Source: Myxococcales bacterium
Lineage (GTDB): Bacteria > Myxococcota > Polyangia > Fen-1088
DNA: 18,575 nucleotides
NCBI GenBank assembly: GCA_003153875.1
Contig: PMBY01000194.1
Span: 16,843-35,417, forward strand
Direction: 5' to 3'
The notes under the pieces are model-generated. The model had not been told where the DNA came from, did not search any database, and saw only the letters and a program-made list of their open reading frames with translations. Each line of letters starts with the position of its first letter. Position 1 is the first letter of the stretch. Made by a program: the position numbers and the translations under genes. Positions 1 to 8,417 of the stretch are shown piece by piece.

Positions 1-3000
1 CGGGTTCTGGAAGCGGTGGGGGATCTGCGGGGTTTGGTCGAGGCTCTCTCCCGTCAGGTTGGCTTGTGCGCCGACACCGAGCGGGCGGCGGTTCTTCTGC
101 GCATGGGGCGACTGCTGGAGACTTCGTTGGCCCAGCCGGCCTCTGCCACCGACGCGTACCTGCAGGTTCTGGAGGTTGACTCCATCTCAGCCGAGGCGGT
201 CGAGGGCTTGGAGCGGCTGTTCGCCGCAGGTGGGGTTCGGCAAGAAGATATTGCCAAGGTGGCGGGACGGCTGCTGCCCTACTACGAGCTGACCGAGCGC
301 TTCGACAAATGGGCGGGCATGCTGGAAGCGTTGGTCTCGGTGACCGCGGATGGGAACGAGCGGCGCGGGCATTTGGAGCTGCTGGCCGATCTGTACCAAG
401 GCCCGCTGGCCGATGCGGCAGCCGCTTTTGCTGCGCTGTTGCGGGTGTTCGAGATAGACCCGGCCAATCCGTCGGTGCGTGAACGGCTGGTGCTGTTGGC
501 GGTGGAGGCGAGCAAGCTGCCTGCTCTCGCGGAGGCTGCGCGGCGGGTGCTGGCTGCCGTCGAGGAGCCATCCTTGCGGCAGGAGCTCCTCATGCACATC
601 GCCGAGGTCGAGGAGCGCCAGCCCGACCGGAAGAGCGAGGCGGAGGCAGCCCTGCGTGCCGTCCTGGAACTGGATCCGCTGCACATGGGTGCCTATCGCG
701 CGCTGGCGCGGCTGGTGCGCGATGGTGAGCGTTGGGGGGCGTTGCGCGATCTGATCGAGGCGCGCGAGCAGCACTTGCCCGACGTGAAGGAACGGCTGGC
801 CCTGCTGTGGCAGGCGGTCGAGATCGACGAGGCGTTGCTCTACGACCGCGACCACGCGACCGAAGTTCTGCGCCGGATCGGGTCCTTGGATGCGACCGAC
901 CTGCGCGCCTGCCGCGTTCTGGAACGGAACTATGCGGCGGCCGAGCGTTGGCGCGATCTGGATGAGCTGCTGGTCCACGAGGCCGATCTGGTGCCGCGCG
1001 AGGAACTGCCCGAGTTGAAACTCCGTCGGGCCGAGATCGCGCTGGTCCGCTTCAGCAACGCGAGCGCGGCGCTCGATCTGCTGGCTGAAGTCTTGCAACT
1101 GGCGCCGGGTCATGCCCGCGCGGTTGGGCTTACCGAACGGGTGCTCGACGATCCGGAACAGCGCCGACGTGCGGCCATGATGCTGGAACCGCTGTACGCG
1201 GCGGCGGAGAATTGGGCGCGCCTGGTGGAAATCCTCGACATCGAGCGCGAGGGGCAAGAGGGGCCGGTGGCGGTTGCCTTGTTGGTGCGCAAGGCCGAGG
1301 TGCAGGAGACGCGCCTGCAGTCACCGGGTGCGGCCTGGGAAACCCGGCGCGCCGTGCTGGCGTGTGATCCGCATTCCGAGCCGGCCTTGCTGGAGGCCGA
1401 GCGGCTGGCGGGTGTTCTGGGATGCTGGAACGAGCTGCAGACGCTGTACCAGGAACTCGCGGGCAAACGCGATTCCTCGGACATCGGCGGAATCGCCGAC
1501 CTGCTGTCGCGTGCGGCCCGGCTCTTCCAGGGCCCGCTCGCGGATCGCAGCGCGGCCGTTCGTACCTGGCGGCGCGTGCTCGACTTGGACCTCAGCAACG
1601 CGCGGACCGGTGCCGCGGCCGCTGCGGCGCTGGAGACTCTCTACGCCGAGACGGCGGACATCCAGGGCCTGGTCTACGTGCTGCGAGCCCGCAGTGAGTG
1701 GACCGAAGATCATCGCGAGCGGGCCGCGCTTGGTTTGCGTATTGCTGATCTGGAGGAGAACTCCCTGCGCAATCTCCCGGCTGCCGTGGCCAGCTACCGC
1801 AGCTTACTCGACAGCGAGAGCGAAGCAGCGGACAAAGCCTTCGAGAACCTGGAACGTATCTTCCAGCAGTCGGGCCAGGCGCGCGAGCGGGTCGAGCTTC
1901 TGCGTCGCCGGGCGGACATGGTCGAGGCGGCGGCTCGCAACCAGTTGCGCCAGCGCATGGCTGCCATTCTGGAAACCGAGCTTCACGATGCGGATGAGGC
2001 GATTGCCACCATCCGCCCGGTGCTTGACGACACACCCGACGACGTGGAGGTACTCCGCACGCTGGCGCGTCTGTATCACGGCAAAGGGGCGGCGGCCGAG
2101 CACCTTGAGATCTTAGAACGGCTGCTCGTGCTGGCGGCTACCGATCGAGATCGCATCGATCTGCTGCGTCCTATTGCCGGGCTTCTGCAGGGACATCTGG
2201 GCCGGCGCACCGAGGCGATGGAACGTTGGCGCGAAATTCTCAAGCTGGCTCCCAACGAAGCCGACGCGTTGGCCGAGATGGAGCGTCTGCTGGACGACAG
2301 CGACATCTCGCTGCGTTTCGCGGCGGCCGAAACCCTGGAGCCCATCTACCGGGCTTCGGGTGATGGCCCACGCTTGGCCCGCGTTCTGCGCGTCTTCATC
2401 CAACTGGCCGAGGACGCGGGGGCGCGCGCCGGCTACCGGGCTCGCCTGGCCGAGATCGAAGAGAACAAGCTCTACGACAAGCAAGCCGCCCTGCATACCT
2501 GGGCCGCGGCTATTCGTGATGGCACCTCCGATCCCAATCTGGGCCAGTTGCTCGACCACTATGAACGGCTCGCGCTGGCGTCGGGGATCGACAATGTGAT
2601 CGAGATCATCGATCTCTATCGCGCGATTGAGCCCGACGTCTTGGCCGAGGAAACCCGCCTGCGCGTGCAGCGATCCATCGCCGAGCACGCCCTGCTTCTG
2701 GGCGACTTGCCCTTGGCCATCGACTACTTCAGCCGCATCACCGAGCGGCGACCGGATGACGACGCAGCGCTGGGGGCACTGGAACGAATCTATCGCGAGC
2801 AGGCGAATCTGGCCTCGCTCTACGAAGTCATTTTGCGGCGAGCGGATTTGGCCGACATTCCCAGTGTCGAGGTGGCCCTGCGGCGCGAGGCGGGCAGCCT
2901 GGCGGTTCGCCTGGCCAGGCAGGACGAGGCGATCGCAGCCTGGGAGCGGGTTTGGACGCTGGCGCCGGGCGACGCGGAGGCGGTAGCGGCACTTTATGCT

Positions 3001-6000
3001 CTGTACGTCGAGTTGCGCCGCTGGGACGATCTGGTGAACCTGATCGAACGCCGGCTGGAACGGGATCTGAGCCGAGACCAAGACATCGAGCTGCGTTTCC
3101 GATTGGCGCAAATCCAGCGCATCGAGCTGGCCAACCGCGAGCGCGCCCTCGAGTATCTGGGCCAGGTCTTGGAGCGTGAACCGGATCACGCGGCCAGCAT
3201 TCAGATCCTGCAGGAGCTGCTGGAAGATCCCGAGGCGCGCATGACGGCCGCCAGCCTGCTGGAGCCGGTCTACATCCGGCGCAGCGCCTGGAAAGAGCTG
3301 GTGGGGATCGACAGCCTGCGACTCAAGTACAGCGAAGATCCGGAACAGCGTCTGACCTGGACCAAGCGGATTGCGCAGGTCTACGAGGAGCAGATCGAGG
3401 ATCTGGACGAAGCCTTCAATTGGTATGGACGCGTGTTCCAGGAAAAGGCGACCGAGAGGGCGGCCCTGGAGCAGCTTCTGCGCCTGGCGCCCAAGTTGGG
3501 TCGCTGGCGTGACCTGGGCAAGCTGCTCGACGAGTTCCTCGACAACGAGCTGTCCAACCCCGACGAGGTGTTGGCGCTGGTGCGCGTGGCTATCCGAGTC
3601 TACGACCAGGAACTGGGTGATCGCGACGACGCCCGTCGGCACTACCGGCGCTACCTCGAGGCCCAGCCGGGCAACCGTGCCGCCGCCGAGCTGTTCGAGG
3701 AGGCGTTGGAGCGCTGGGAGGCGTGGACCGAGTTGCGCGACCTGCTCGACGAGCAGGTGCGCATGGTCGAGTCGTCCGCAGAACGCGCCGATCTCTTGCG
3801 TCGCAGCGCCCGTATCAGCGAGGAAAACCTGTCGCAGGGGAGCGCGGCGGTGGATTCGTTGCGCGCGGTTCTGGAAATCGATCCCGACGACGCGCTGGCT
3901 TCCGCATCACTGGAACAGCTTCTGGCCGCCGCGGAGCGCTGGGAGGATCTGCGAGACCACTTGGTGTGGATGTTGGGACGGGCCCAAGAAGTCACCGCCA
4001 AGGACGCCATCACCCTGGAGCTGGCCGAGGTGGAATGCAAGAACCTGGGTCATGCGTCGCTCGCCGTCGACTACTACGGCGAAGTGCTGGGGCGCACCCC
4101 GGGCCATCCCAACGCGATCGCGGCGCTCGAGGGAATGCTGGGAGACTTGGAGCAGCGGGTGCGGGTGGCCGAGCTGCTGGAACCCGCCTACCGGACTTTG
4201 CGTAACCTACGCAAGTTGTCCGATATCCTCGAGGTTCGGCTGGAGACCGTCGAGGATCCACCTCGCCGGGTGGCAGCCCTGCGCGAGAAGGCGGCCGCGG
4301 AAGTCCAGCTCGGTCGCGCGGCCGAGGCCCTGGATGCGCTGGGGCGGGCATGGCTCGAAGATGTGGCGGACGCCGCGACGCTGGCCGAGTTGGAAGGTCT
4401 GGCCAGCGCAGCCAACGGCTGGCAACGCTTGGTGGCCATCTTGGAAAAGGGCATCGAGGCGACTCTGGTTCCCGACCTGCGCGCGGATCTCTACGCGCGT
4501 AAGGCCAGGATTCTCGAGGAGCGGTTGGCGGCCTCCGACTTGGCCATCGAGGCGTGGCGCGAAGCCATCGCCTCACGCTCCGATCATCAGCAGGCCTTCC
4601 TGGCCATCGAGCGTCTACTCGAGGCTGCAGGCCGTTCGGCTGAGCTGGCCGAGACCCTGGAGAAGCACGCCGAGGTGGTGGTGGAGGCGCGCGAGCGCGA
4701 GCAGTTGACCAAGCGGGTCGCCGTGCTGCACGAGCGCGTGCTGGGGCAGCCGGGAAAGGCCATCGCGGCTTGGCGTGCGGTGCTGGACCTGGATCAGGAA
4801 AACGCAGAAGCGCTCAATGCTTTGGAGCGTCTCTACAGCGAGCGAAGCGACTGGAGCAGCCTGGCCGAGGTGCTGCAGCGGAAGATCGAGGGCTGTCACG
4901 ACGTGGTGACTTTGCGCAAGCTGTGGTTCCAGGCGGCCCACCTGCATGACGACAAACTCAACGATGCCTTGGAGGCGGCTAGCCAGCTGCGCGCGATTCT
5001 GGACATTGATCCCGACGATGCCGAGGCTCTCGATTTCCTCATCCAGATTTATGGCCGCGAGGGCAAGCACGCCGAGTTGGTCGAGGTGCTCGATGCGCGT
5101 GCGCGCGGGGCCAGCACCCCCGAGGAGCGAGACGCGCTGGCGCTGCGAGCGGCACAACTGGTGCAGACGGAACTCAGTGATGTGGCGGGCGCTGTGCAAC
5201 GATACCGTGCCATCCTCGAACGGACGCCCAGCCATGAACAGGCACGCGCGGCGCTTTGGGAGCTGGCGCGCCACGAGGACCACCGCGTGCCAGCCATAGC
5301 CGTTCTGGAGCCGGTGCTGCGGGCCGGGCAGGAATGGCGCGCGCTGGTGGAACTGTTGGAACTGCGTCTGCTCGGGGAAGACGAGACGGCGCGGCGGCTG
5401 GCGACACTGGCCGAGATGGCGCGGGTCGCGGAGGAAGATCTGCACGATGCAGGCGCAGCTTTCGCCGTGTGGGCCAGGGCACTGGCCGAAGACGCCGGCG
5501 ATGCCACCGCGCGCACGGCACTGGAACGTCTGGCTGGCGCACACGCTGCGCTGCCGGAGTTGGCCAAGATCTACGAGGACTGCCTGAAAGGCAGCTACGA
5601 CACCGAAGTGCAACGCTGGCTGGCCTCGCGTCTGGCTGCCTTGTACGAACAGTCGTTGGGCAATCCGGCACGCGCGGTCGAGCTCTGGCGCGAGGTGGCT
5701 GGCATGCCGGGCGGTGAAGCCGGGGCGTTGGGACATCTGGAGTCTCTGCTGCGCGGACTGGCGCGCCACTCCGAACTGGAAGAGGTGTTGGCCCGCCAGG
5801 CCGAGATCGCGATGCACGGGCCGACTCAGGCCGATTTCTTGGCCGCCTTGGGCGAGCTGCGCTTGCACCACCTGTCCGATCTCGACGGTGCCATTGATGC
5901 CTTCCGGGCCGCGCTGGAACGCGTGCCCACGCAGGCTGCGGCCTTGGCAGCTCTGCGTGCGCTGGCCGCCGGCGCGGAGCCGCTGCTGGCCGTGCTCGAC

Positions 6001-8205
6001 ATCTTGGAACCGTTGGCCGAGGCGCGCGGTGACTTCGTCGAAGTGGCGGCACTGGCTGAGGCGCGGCTCTTGCGCACTGATGATGCCATTGAGCGGGCTG
6101 GACTTTGGCGACGAATTGCCGACCTGGCGGAAACGCGTCTGGGCGACCTGCCGCGTGCGCTGGATGCCCTGGGCCGTGCGCTGCAGGAGGATCCCCACGC
6201 CTTCGACACAGCCGACCAGCTCGAACGGGTGGCGGAGAGGGCGGGCACGCCCGTCGAAGCCGCTTCTCGGCTGGAGGCAGTGCTGGACGCTCTCGACGGA
6301 TCGACGTTGGCCCAGATGGGGATGCGGGCGGCCGGCCAGTACCTGATGGCCGGGGGTGTCGGCAACGAGGCCGCGGCCGAGCGGATTTTTGCGCGCGTGC
6401 TGGAAGTCGATGCGGAGAACGTCGCGGCGCTGGAGGCCGTGGAAGCGCTCTATCGTCGTCGGGGTGATGAACGGAATGTGGCAGCCATGCTTGAGCGGCG
6501 GGGCGCGCTGGAGCTAGAACCGACGCGCCGATTGGCACTCTTTGGCGAGGCCGCGAAGCTGCATGAAGAGAGCGGCGATCTCGCGATGGCCATTGCCGCT
6601 TGGCGGTCGGGACGAGAGGGCGACGAGTCCAATCTGCAGGCTCTCGACGAGCTGGCCCGGCTCTACGAAAAGGCAGGCCAGCTTGAGGGATTGGTCGAAG
6701 CCTTGACCGACAAGTCGCACGTGATTGACGACAATGTCCAGCGGGCAGCGCTCTACCTGCGCATCGGCACGCTCAAGGCCGGGCCGCTGGCCGATCTCGA
6801 TGGCGCCGCAGCCGCGTTCCGCGAGGCGCTCGACCTCGCGCCCGAAGACACCGTCGCATTGGCGGCCCTGGCCGACATCGAGGAAAAGCGCGGCGACTAC
6901 ACGGCGCTCGAGGAGGCGCTGCTGCGTCAGTTGTCTGCCGTGAGCGGACTGGGCTGCGTTCCGGTCTTGACCCGCCTGGCGCACAACGCGGCCGATCGGC
7001 TCAATGATGCGGACCGCGCGCTGGTGTATTTGCACCAGGTGCTGGATGCTGATGCCGAGAATCGCGAAGCCTTCGCCGAGACCGAGCGGATCCTGGCTTT
7101 GCTCGAGCGCTGGCACGAGTTGATCGAGGTGCTGGAGCGTCGGGCCGAGATCGAGGCGCGCACCGGCCATGCCGAGGCGGAACTGGCTTGTCGCGTTTCC
7201 GTGGCCAGCATTTGGGGCGAGAAGTTGGGTGCCACGGACAGCGCGCTGGAAGCCCTGCAAGCCGTGCTGGCCCGCGATCCCCGTCACTTCCCGTCGTTGC
7301 TGGCGGTGGCGCAGATTTACGAGAGCGACGAACGTTGGGACGAAGCCGCCCAAGCGCTGAGACGGGCCACGGAAATCGCATCGTCGTCACAAGACCGGGC
7401 TATGCTTCTGTGCCGCATGGCCAGGGTGCGGGCCGCCACTGGAACCGCGACCGACGAGGTGTCCGCTCTCTACCATTCGGCTTTGGATCAGGATCCCAGT
7501 TGCCTGGTGGCGGTGATGGCCTTGGAGGAGATGGCCCGGGCCGCGAACGACCCAGGGCAACTGGTGCAAGTGTTGGAGGCACGCGAGGGGCTGGAAGGCG
7601 ACGCAGGCAAGCGCAAGGCGTTGCTTTCAGAGATGGCGTCCCTGTACGCTGGGCCGTTGGCTCGACCCGATCAGGCGGTGGGTCCGCTGGGGCGGTTGCT
7701 CAGCCTGTCGCCCGAGGATGTGGTGGTGCAGGAACGGCTGGGCACGACGCTCATCGCGGCCGGGCGGGTCGATGAGGGCGAATTTGCGCTCTCGCAATTG
7801 GCGGATCAGTTCGCCCGGGCCAAGCAGCCCAAGAACGTGGCGCGTTTGCAGTGCTTGCTGGGCGGCTTCGCCGAGACGCGGGGCGATTTGGCAGCGGCCA
7901 AGCAGCGCTTCTTGGCGGCGTATCAGATCGATCCCACACAGGCGGCCACGCTGGCGGCGTTGGCTCATCTGTCGGTCGAACAGAATGACAGTGAGAACGC
8001 GCGCAAGTACTACCGCACCTTGCTGCTACAGAGCTTCGACGAGAAAGCCGTGGGGTTGAGCAAGGCGCAGATCTACCTCGCACTGGGCAAGTTGCACCAG
8101 GAGGCGGGCGAGTTGCCCAAGGCTCGCAACATGTTCGAGCGCGGACTAGAGATCGACGTCAAGAGCGAGGCCCTCAGGCAGGCGCTGGCAGCCCTGCCAA
8201 AGTAG
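1..8205 (+). CDS. Giant TPR-like helical repeat protein, 5'-partial
   Basis: The frame is open from the first base to a TAG at 8203-8205. The in-frame GTG at 16 lies inside repeat sequence (RVLEAV before it continues the pattern), so the true start is upstream. More than 2,730 residues are visible, almost all built from about 36 modules of two TPR-like hairpins. The consensus is roughly W-x2-L-x2-L-E, then R-x2-L-x3-A-x-L-x-E-x3-L, then A-x3-W-R-x-V-L-x-L-D-P and A-L-x2-L-E-R-L-Y. Counted between the V-L-x-L-D positions, most modules are 71-76 residues; seven are 88-92. No enzyme domain, membrane segment or Cys-rich region is visible; the signal-peptide question cannot be judged without the N-terminus. 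The last 150 or so residues look more like ordinary 34-residue TPRs and end in LAALPK. Family knowledge: giant TPR proteins occur in myxobacteria, for instance GltI of the gliding machinery. That identity here is speculation. A scaffold role is inferred. Confidence 0.93.
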   Translation, partial: RVLEAVGDLRGLVEALSRQVGLCADTERAAVLLRMGRLLETSLAQPASATDAYLQVLEVDSISAEAVEGLERLFAAGGVRQEDIAKVAGRLLPYYELTERFDKWAGMLEALVSVTADGNERRGHLELLADLYQGPLADAAAAFAALLRVFEIDPANPSVRERLVLLAVEASKLPALAEAARRVLAAVEEPSLRQELLMHIAEVEERQPDRKSEAEAALRAVLELDPLHMGAYRALARLVRDGERWGALRDLIEAREQHLPDVKERLALLWQAVEIDEALLYDRDHATEVLRRIGSLDATDLRACRVLERNYAAAERWRDLDELLVHEADLVPREELPELKLRRAEIALVRFSNASAALDLLAEVLQLAPGHARAVGLTERVLDDPEQRRRAAMMLEPLYAAAENWARLVEILDIEREGQEGPVAVALLVRKAEVQETRLQSPGAAWETRRAVLACDPHSEPALLEAERLAGVLGCWNELQTLYQELAGKRDSSDIGGIADLLSRAARLFQGPLADRSAAVRTWRRVLDLDLSNARTGAAAAAALETLYAETADIQGLVYVLRARSEWTEDHRERAALGLRIADLEENSLRNLPAAVASYRSLLDSESEAADKAFENLERIFQQSGQARERVELLRRRADMVEAAARNQLRQRMAAILETELHDADEAIATIRPVLDDTPDDVEVLRTLARLYHGKGAAAEHLEILERLLVLAATDRDRIDLLRPIAGLLQGHLGRRTEAMERWREILKLAPNEADALAEMERLLDDSDISLRFAAAETLEPIYRASGDGPRLARVLRVFIQLAEDAGARAGYRARLAEIEENKLYDKQAALHTWAAAIRDGTSDPNLGQLLDHYERLALASGIDNVIEIIDLYRAIEPDVLAEETRLRVQRSIAEHALLLGDLPLAIDYFSRITERRPDDDAALGALERIYREQANLASLYEVILRRADLADIPSVEVALRREAGSLAVRLARQDEAIAAWERVWTLAPGDAEAVAALYALYVELRRWDDLVNLIERRLERDLSRDQDIELRFRLAQIQRIELANRERALEYLGQVLEREPDHAASIQILQELLEDPEARMTAASLLEPVYIRRSAWKELVGIDSLRLKYSEDPEQRLTWTKRIAQVYEEQIEDLDEAFNWYGRVFQEKATERAALEQLLRLAPKLGRWRDLGKLLDEFLDNELSNPDEVLALVRVAIRVYDQELGDRDDARRHYRRYLEAQPGNRAAAELFEEALERWEAWTELRDLLDEQVRMVESSAERADLLRRSARISEENLSQGSAAVDSLRAVLEIDPDDALASASLEQLLAAAERWEDLRDHLVWMLGRAQEVTAKDAITLELAEVECKNLGHASLAVDYYGEVLGRTPGHPNAIAALEGMLGDLEQRVRVAELLEPAYRTLRNLRKLSDILEVRLETVEDPPRRVAALREKAAAEVQLGRAAEALDALGRAWLEDVADAATLAELEGLASAANGWQRLVAILEKGIEATLVPDLRADLYARKARILEERLAASDLAIEAWREAIASRSDHQQAFLAIERLLEAAGRSAELAETLEKHAEVVVEAREREQLTKRVAVLHERVLGQPGKAIAAWRAVLDLDQENAEALNALERLYSERSDWSSLAEVLQRKIEGCHDVVTLRKLWFQAAHLHDDKLNDALEAASQLRAILDIDPDDAEALDFLIQIYGREGKHAELVEVLDARARGASTPEERDALALRAAQLVQTELSDVAGAVQRYRAILERTPSHEQARAALWELARHEDHRVPAIAVLEPVLRAGQEWRALVELLELRLLGEDETARRLATLAEMARVAEEDLHDAGAAFAVWARALAEDAGDATARTALERLAGAHAALPELAKIYEDCLKGSYDTEVQRWLASRLAALYEQSLGNPARAVELWREVAGMPGGEAGALGHLESLLRGLARHSELEEVLARQAEIAMHGPTQADFLAALGELRLHHLSDLDGAIDAFRAALERVPTQAAALAALRALAAGAEPLLAVLDILEPLAEARGDFVEVAALAEARLLRTDDAIERAGLWRRIADLAETRLGDLPRALDALGRALQEDPHAFDTADQLERVAERAGTPVEAASRLEAVLDALDGSTLAQMGMRAAGQYLMAGGVGNEAAAERIFARVLEVDAENVAALEAVEALYRRRGDERNVAAMLERRGALELEPTRRLALFGEAAKLHEESGDLAMAIAAWRSGREGDESNLQALDELARLYEKAGQLEGLVEALTDKSHVIDDNVQRAALYLRIGTLKAGPLADLDGAAAAFREALDLAPEDTVALAALADIEEKRGDYTALEEALLRQLSAVSGLGCVPVLTRLAHNAADRLNDADRALVYLHQVLDADAENREAFAETERILALLERWHELIEVLERRAEIEARTGHAEAELACRVSVASIWGEKLGATDSALEALQAVLARDPRHFPSLLAVAQIYESDERWDEAAQALRRATEIASSSQDRAMLLCRMARVRAATGTATDEVSALYHSALDQDPSCLVAVMALEEMARAANDPGQLVQVLEAREGLEGDAGKRKALLSEMASLYAGPLARPDQAVGPLGRLLSLSPEDVVVQERLGTTLIAAGRVDEGEFALSQLADQFARAKQPKNVARLQCLLGGFAETRGDLAAAKQRFLAAYQIDPTQAATLAALAHLSVEQNDSENARKYYRTLLLQSFDEKAVGLSKAQIYLALGKLHQEAGELPKARNMFERGLEIDVKSEALRQALAALPK
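166..8160 (+). repeat. Protein-level array of ~36 tandem TPR-like modules with seven half-TPR inserts
   Basis: Taking the V of each V-L-x-L-D-like motif as anchor (first at nt 166, last near 8143), successive spacings in residues are about 92, 72, 72, 71, 88, 74, 76, 72, 72, 91, 76, 71, 72, 89, 73, 72, 72, 88, 72, 72, 72, 72, 89, 72, 72, 89, then 71-75 to the end. Each 88-92 spacing holds an extra helix of about 17 residues with an L-E-P-x-Y-like core. The cores lie at nt 271 (variant LLPYY), 1183, 2335, 3259, 4177, 5305 and 6004. I saw no near-identical DNA copies, so the modules are old and diverged. Counts were made by hand and may be off by a residue or two. Confidence 0.8.
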
Positions 8206-8238
8206 GCATGCCAGCCACAACGTGTCCCGCGAGTCCGC

Positions 8239-8369
8239 TCCGGATCTCACCACAGAGAGCACAGAGGCTACAGAGGCCGGAAGGAAAGGGTTCCGGATCC
8301 GGGTCCGAACCCTTCTTTTCTTCCCATCCGTCTCTGTGATCTCTGTGCTCTCTGTGGTGAAACTCCGGA
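8239..8369. repeat. CACAGAG-type imperfect inverted repeat between convergent genes
   Basis: The arm at 8248-8266 (CACCACAGAGAGCACAGAG) is an exact reverse complement of 8341-8359. The pairing continues inward with CAGAG/CTCTG blocks after a short mismatch, and outward through TCCGGA at 8239-8244 and 8364-8369. The centre holds a smaller hairpin, AAGGGTTC at 8286-8293 against GAACCCTT at 8307-8314. The element fills the 212-bp gap between two converging stop codons (8205 and 8418), so it could fold in transcripts from both sides and act as a bidirectional terminator. CACAGAG-rich elements of this look are, from general knowledge, scattered in many environmental bacterial genomes and often get translated into spurious TTESTE-type peptides. 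No transposase or clear target duplication is visible. Being a mobile MITE-like element is an inference. Confidence 0.8.
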
Positions 8370-8417
8370 TCGCGCATCTGGCCACGGTGAATCGCGAAAA
8401 GCGGTGGCCCCCTCCGG

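Noticed and set aside
4615..6198. Long open frame on the minus strand (over 500 codons) inside the TPR gene
   Set aside because: Composition is Gln/Arg/Leu-rich with repeats that follow the TPR periodicity of the opposite strand; no start signal. Shadow frame.
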